Assembly: GCA_023442215.1 (NCBI GenBank)
Contig: JAEZMP010000339.1
Coordinates: 1-6,082 of the forward strand
Length of the DNA stretch: 6,082 nt
Direction: 5' to 3'
Origin: Pseudomonadota bacterium
GTDB taxonomy: Bacteria > Pseudomonadota > Alphaproteobacteria > Rhizobiales > Segnochrobactraceae
Position numbers and translations under genes: made by a program. The notes under the pieces were generated by a model. That model was given only the letters and a program-made list of their open reading frames with translations. It was not told the origin of the DNA and did not search any database. Shown here in pieces: positions 4,423 to 6,082 of this stretch (the first letter of the stretch is position 1; the number at the start of each line of letters is the position of its first letter).

Positions 4423-6082
4423 TCACTGGCAGGCTTCGCAGGTGGGATCGTCGATGGAGCAGGCGAGCGCCCTCGCCGCCTCCGGCACCGCGATCGGTCC
4501 GGCGGACGCCGGAACGCCGGCCGCCACGGCATTGAGCCGGCCGTCGACGCCCTTGAGCGTCGATTTCTCGACATGGGTCGCCGAGCGGGATCTCAGGTAG
4601 TAGGTAGTCTTGAGGCCGCACCTCCATGCGAGGCGATAGGTCTCGTCGAGGACCCGTCCGGAGGGGTTGGCGACGTAGAGATTGAGCGACTGCGCCTGAT
4701 CGATCCATTTCTGGCGGCGCGCCGCGGCCTCGATCAGCCACCGGGGCTCGATCTCGAACGCGGTGGCATAGAGCGTCTTCAGGTCGTCCGGGATTCGGTC
4801 GATACGGCCCACGCTGCCGTCGTCATATTTGAGGTCGGAGACCATCACCTCGTCCCACAGTCCGCGCGCCTTCAGGTCGCGCACCAGAGCGGCATTCACC
4901 ACGGTGAAGTCGCCGGACAAGTTCGATTTGACGAACAGGTTCTGGTAGGCCGGCTCAATCGACTGCGACACGCCGCAGATGTTTGAGATCGTCGCGGTCG
5001 GTGCGATCGCCATGCAGTTGGAATTTCGCATGCCGGTCGCCTTGACCCGCGTGCGCAGGCCCTCCCAGTCGAGCGTGGCGGAGCGGTCGAGATCGAGGCC
5101 GCCACGGGCTTCCGCAAGCCGCTCGATGCTGTCGATCGGCAGGATGCCGCGGGACCAGAGCGAACCTTCGAAGCTCGGATAACGCCCGCGTTCGGCCGCG
5201 AGATCGACAGAGGCTGAAATGGCGTGGAAGCTGATCGCTTCCATGCTCTCGTCCGCAAAGCGCACCGCCTCATCCGAGGCGTAGGCGATGCGGAGGCGCT
5301 GCAGCGCATCCTGAAAGCCCATGATGCCGAGGCCGACCGGCCGGTGCCGCAGGTTGGAACGCCGCGCCTCCGGGATGGTGTAGAAATTGATGTCGACGAC
5401 ATTGTCGAGCATCCGCATCGCCGTGCGCACCGTCGCCGCGAGCATCTCGCGGTCGAGGCCTTCGCCGGTGACGTGGGCGAGCAGATTGACCGAGCCGAGA
5501 TTGCACACCGCGACCTCCTCGTCGGAGGTGTTGAGCGTGATCTCGGTGCAGAGGTTGGAGGAGTGCACCACGCCCGCGTGGCCTTGGGGCGAGCGGATGT
5601 TGCAGGGGTCCTTGAAGGCGATCCACGGATGGCCGGTCTCGAACAGCATGGTCAGCATCCGCCGCCAAAGATCCACCGCGCGGACCTGCCGGAAGACCTT
5701 GATCTCGCCCCGCGCCGCTTTCGCCTCGTGGGTCTCATAAGCCATCTTGAAGGCCGGACCGTAGAGGTCGTGCAGATCGGGCGCCTCGTCGGGCGAGAAC
5801 AGGGTCCAGGTGCCGTCCGCCTCCACCCGTTCCATGAACAGGTCCGGCACCCAGTTGGCGGTGTTCATATCGTGGGTTCGACGCCGGTCGTCGCCGCTGT
5901 TCTTCCGGAGATCGAGGAATTCCTCGATGTCGATGTGCCATGTTTCGAGGTAGGCGCAGACGGCGCCCTTGCGCTTGCCGCCCTGGTTGACGGCAATGGC
6001 GGTGTCGTTCGCCACTTTCAGGAACCGCACCACGCCCTGGCTCTCGCCGTTCGTACCTTTGATGTGGGCGCCGAGCCCGCGC
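4423..6082 (-). CDS. nrdA: Class I ribonucleoside-diphosphate reductase large subunit, C-terminal 552 residues
   Basis: The frame is open to the right edge; the visible part starts RGLGAHIKGTNGESQGVV and lacks the true N-terminus, including any ATP-cone and the first active-site Cys. It holds most of the catalytic barrel: GGKRKGAVCAYLETWH, then SSNLCTE with the Asn, thiyl-radical Cys and Glu (visible residues 176, 178, 180; E. coli N437/C439/E441). The second redox Cys is in AVCNLGSVNL (193). The phosphate-binding region APTATISNICGVSQSIEP lies at about 360-377. TTYYLRSRS holds the paired Tyr (494-495; E. coli Y730/Y731) of the radical path. The tail ends DDPTCEACQ, a CxxC pair that hands electrons from thioredoxin or glutaredoxin to the active site. 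It reduces nucleoside diphosphates in the cytoplasm with NrdB. The nrdB start lies 23 bases past its stop, so they form an operon. Regulation, such as NrdR boxes, would lie upstream, outside the window. Confidence 0.97.
   Translation of the reverse strand, partial: RGLGAHIKGTNGESQGVVRFLKVANDTAIAVNQGGKRKGAVCAYLETWHIDIEEFLDLRKNSGDDRRRTHDMNTANWVPDLFMERVEADGTWTLFSPDEAPDLHDLYGPAFKMAYETHEAKAARGEIKVFRQVRAVDLWRRMLTMLFETGHPWIAFKDPCNIRSPQGHAGVVHSSNLCTEITLNTSDEEVAVCNLGSVNLLAHVTGEGLDREMLAATVRTAMRMLDNVVDINFYTIPEARRSNLRHRPVGLGIMGFQDALQRLRIAYASDEAVRFADESMEAISFHAISASVDLAAERGRYPSFEGSLWSRGILPIDSIERLAEARGGLDLDRSATLDWEGLRTRVKATGMRNSNCMAIAPTATISNICGVSQSIEPAYQNLFVKSNLSGDFTVVNAALVRDLKARGLWDEVMVSDLKYDDGSVGRIDRIPDDLKTLYATAFEIEPRWLIEAAARRQKWIDQAQSLNLYVANPSGRVLDETYRLAWRCGLKTTYYLRSRSATHVEKSTLKGVDGRLNAVAAGVPASAGPIAVPEAARALACSIDDPTCEACQ

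Noticed and set aside
3416..4600. 394-codon + strand frame opposite nrdB and nrdA
   Set aside because: It is the complementary shadow of a conserved gene pair and shows no family motif.
1..6082. New defence, mobile or biosynthetic system
   Set aside because: All supported genes belong to known transport, regulatory and nucleotide-metabolism families, and there are no transposase, integrase, toxin or repeat-array signs.

Overview
The window is GC-rich, densely coded bacterial DNA. It looks like a chromosomal stretch of an alphaproteobacterium, probably Hyphomicrobiales/Rhizobiales-like. That placement is inferred from codon use, the sugar ABC/GntR arrangement, the HupE/UreJ permease and the NrdAB type. 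No species can be named from the sequence alone. There are no RNA genes, insertion sequences or CRISPR arrays.

Left third (1-2344): part of a carbohydrate ABC importer operon reads leftward. It has a ribose-type periplasmic binding protein (368-1477) followed, after a 249-bp gap with a strong hairpin, by the first 39 codons of a RbsA-like ATPase cut by the window edge. Divergent from it is a FadR-subfamily GntR regulator (1611-2344) whose frame is broken near base 1958 by an apparent one-base loss. The 133-bp space between the divergent genes holds a good sigma70-type promoter for the binding-protein gene. Its -10 box lies inside a perfect 7-bp inverted repeat, the likely operator of the regulator.

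Middle (2345-3247): a monocistronic HupE/UreJ-family nickel permease gene lies behind an exact match to the NikR operator (GTATGA-N16-TCATAC). It ends at a well-formed hairpin terminator. The nickel transporter is therefore very probably repressed by NikR when nickel is plentiful, although nikR, urease and hydrogenase genes are not in view.

Right half (3248-6082): nrdA (3' part) and nrdB, reading leftward as an operon 23 bp apart, encode an aerobic class I ribonucleotide reductase. The small subunit has Phe (F162) where standard class Ia enzymes carry the radical Tyr, and Glu (E124) where E. coli has Asp84. The spacing of all metal ligands matches the Chlamydia trachomatis class Ic enzyme, so this should be a Mn/Fe-type, tyrosyl-radical-free reductase.

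I found no new multi-gene system. The points of most interest are the class Ic NrdB, the textbook NikR site on an orphan hupE, and the frameshifted regulator beside an intact-looking operator.
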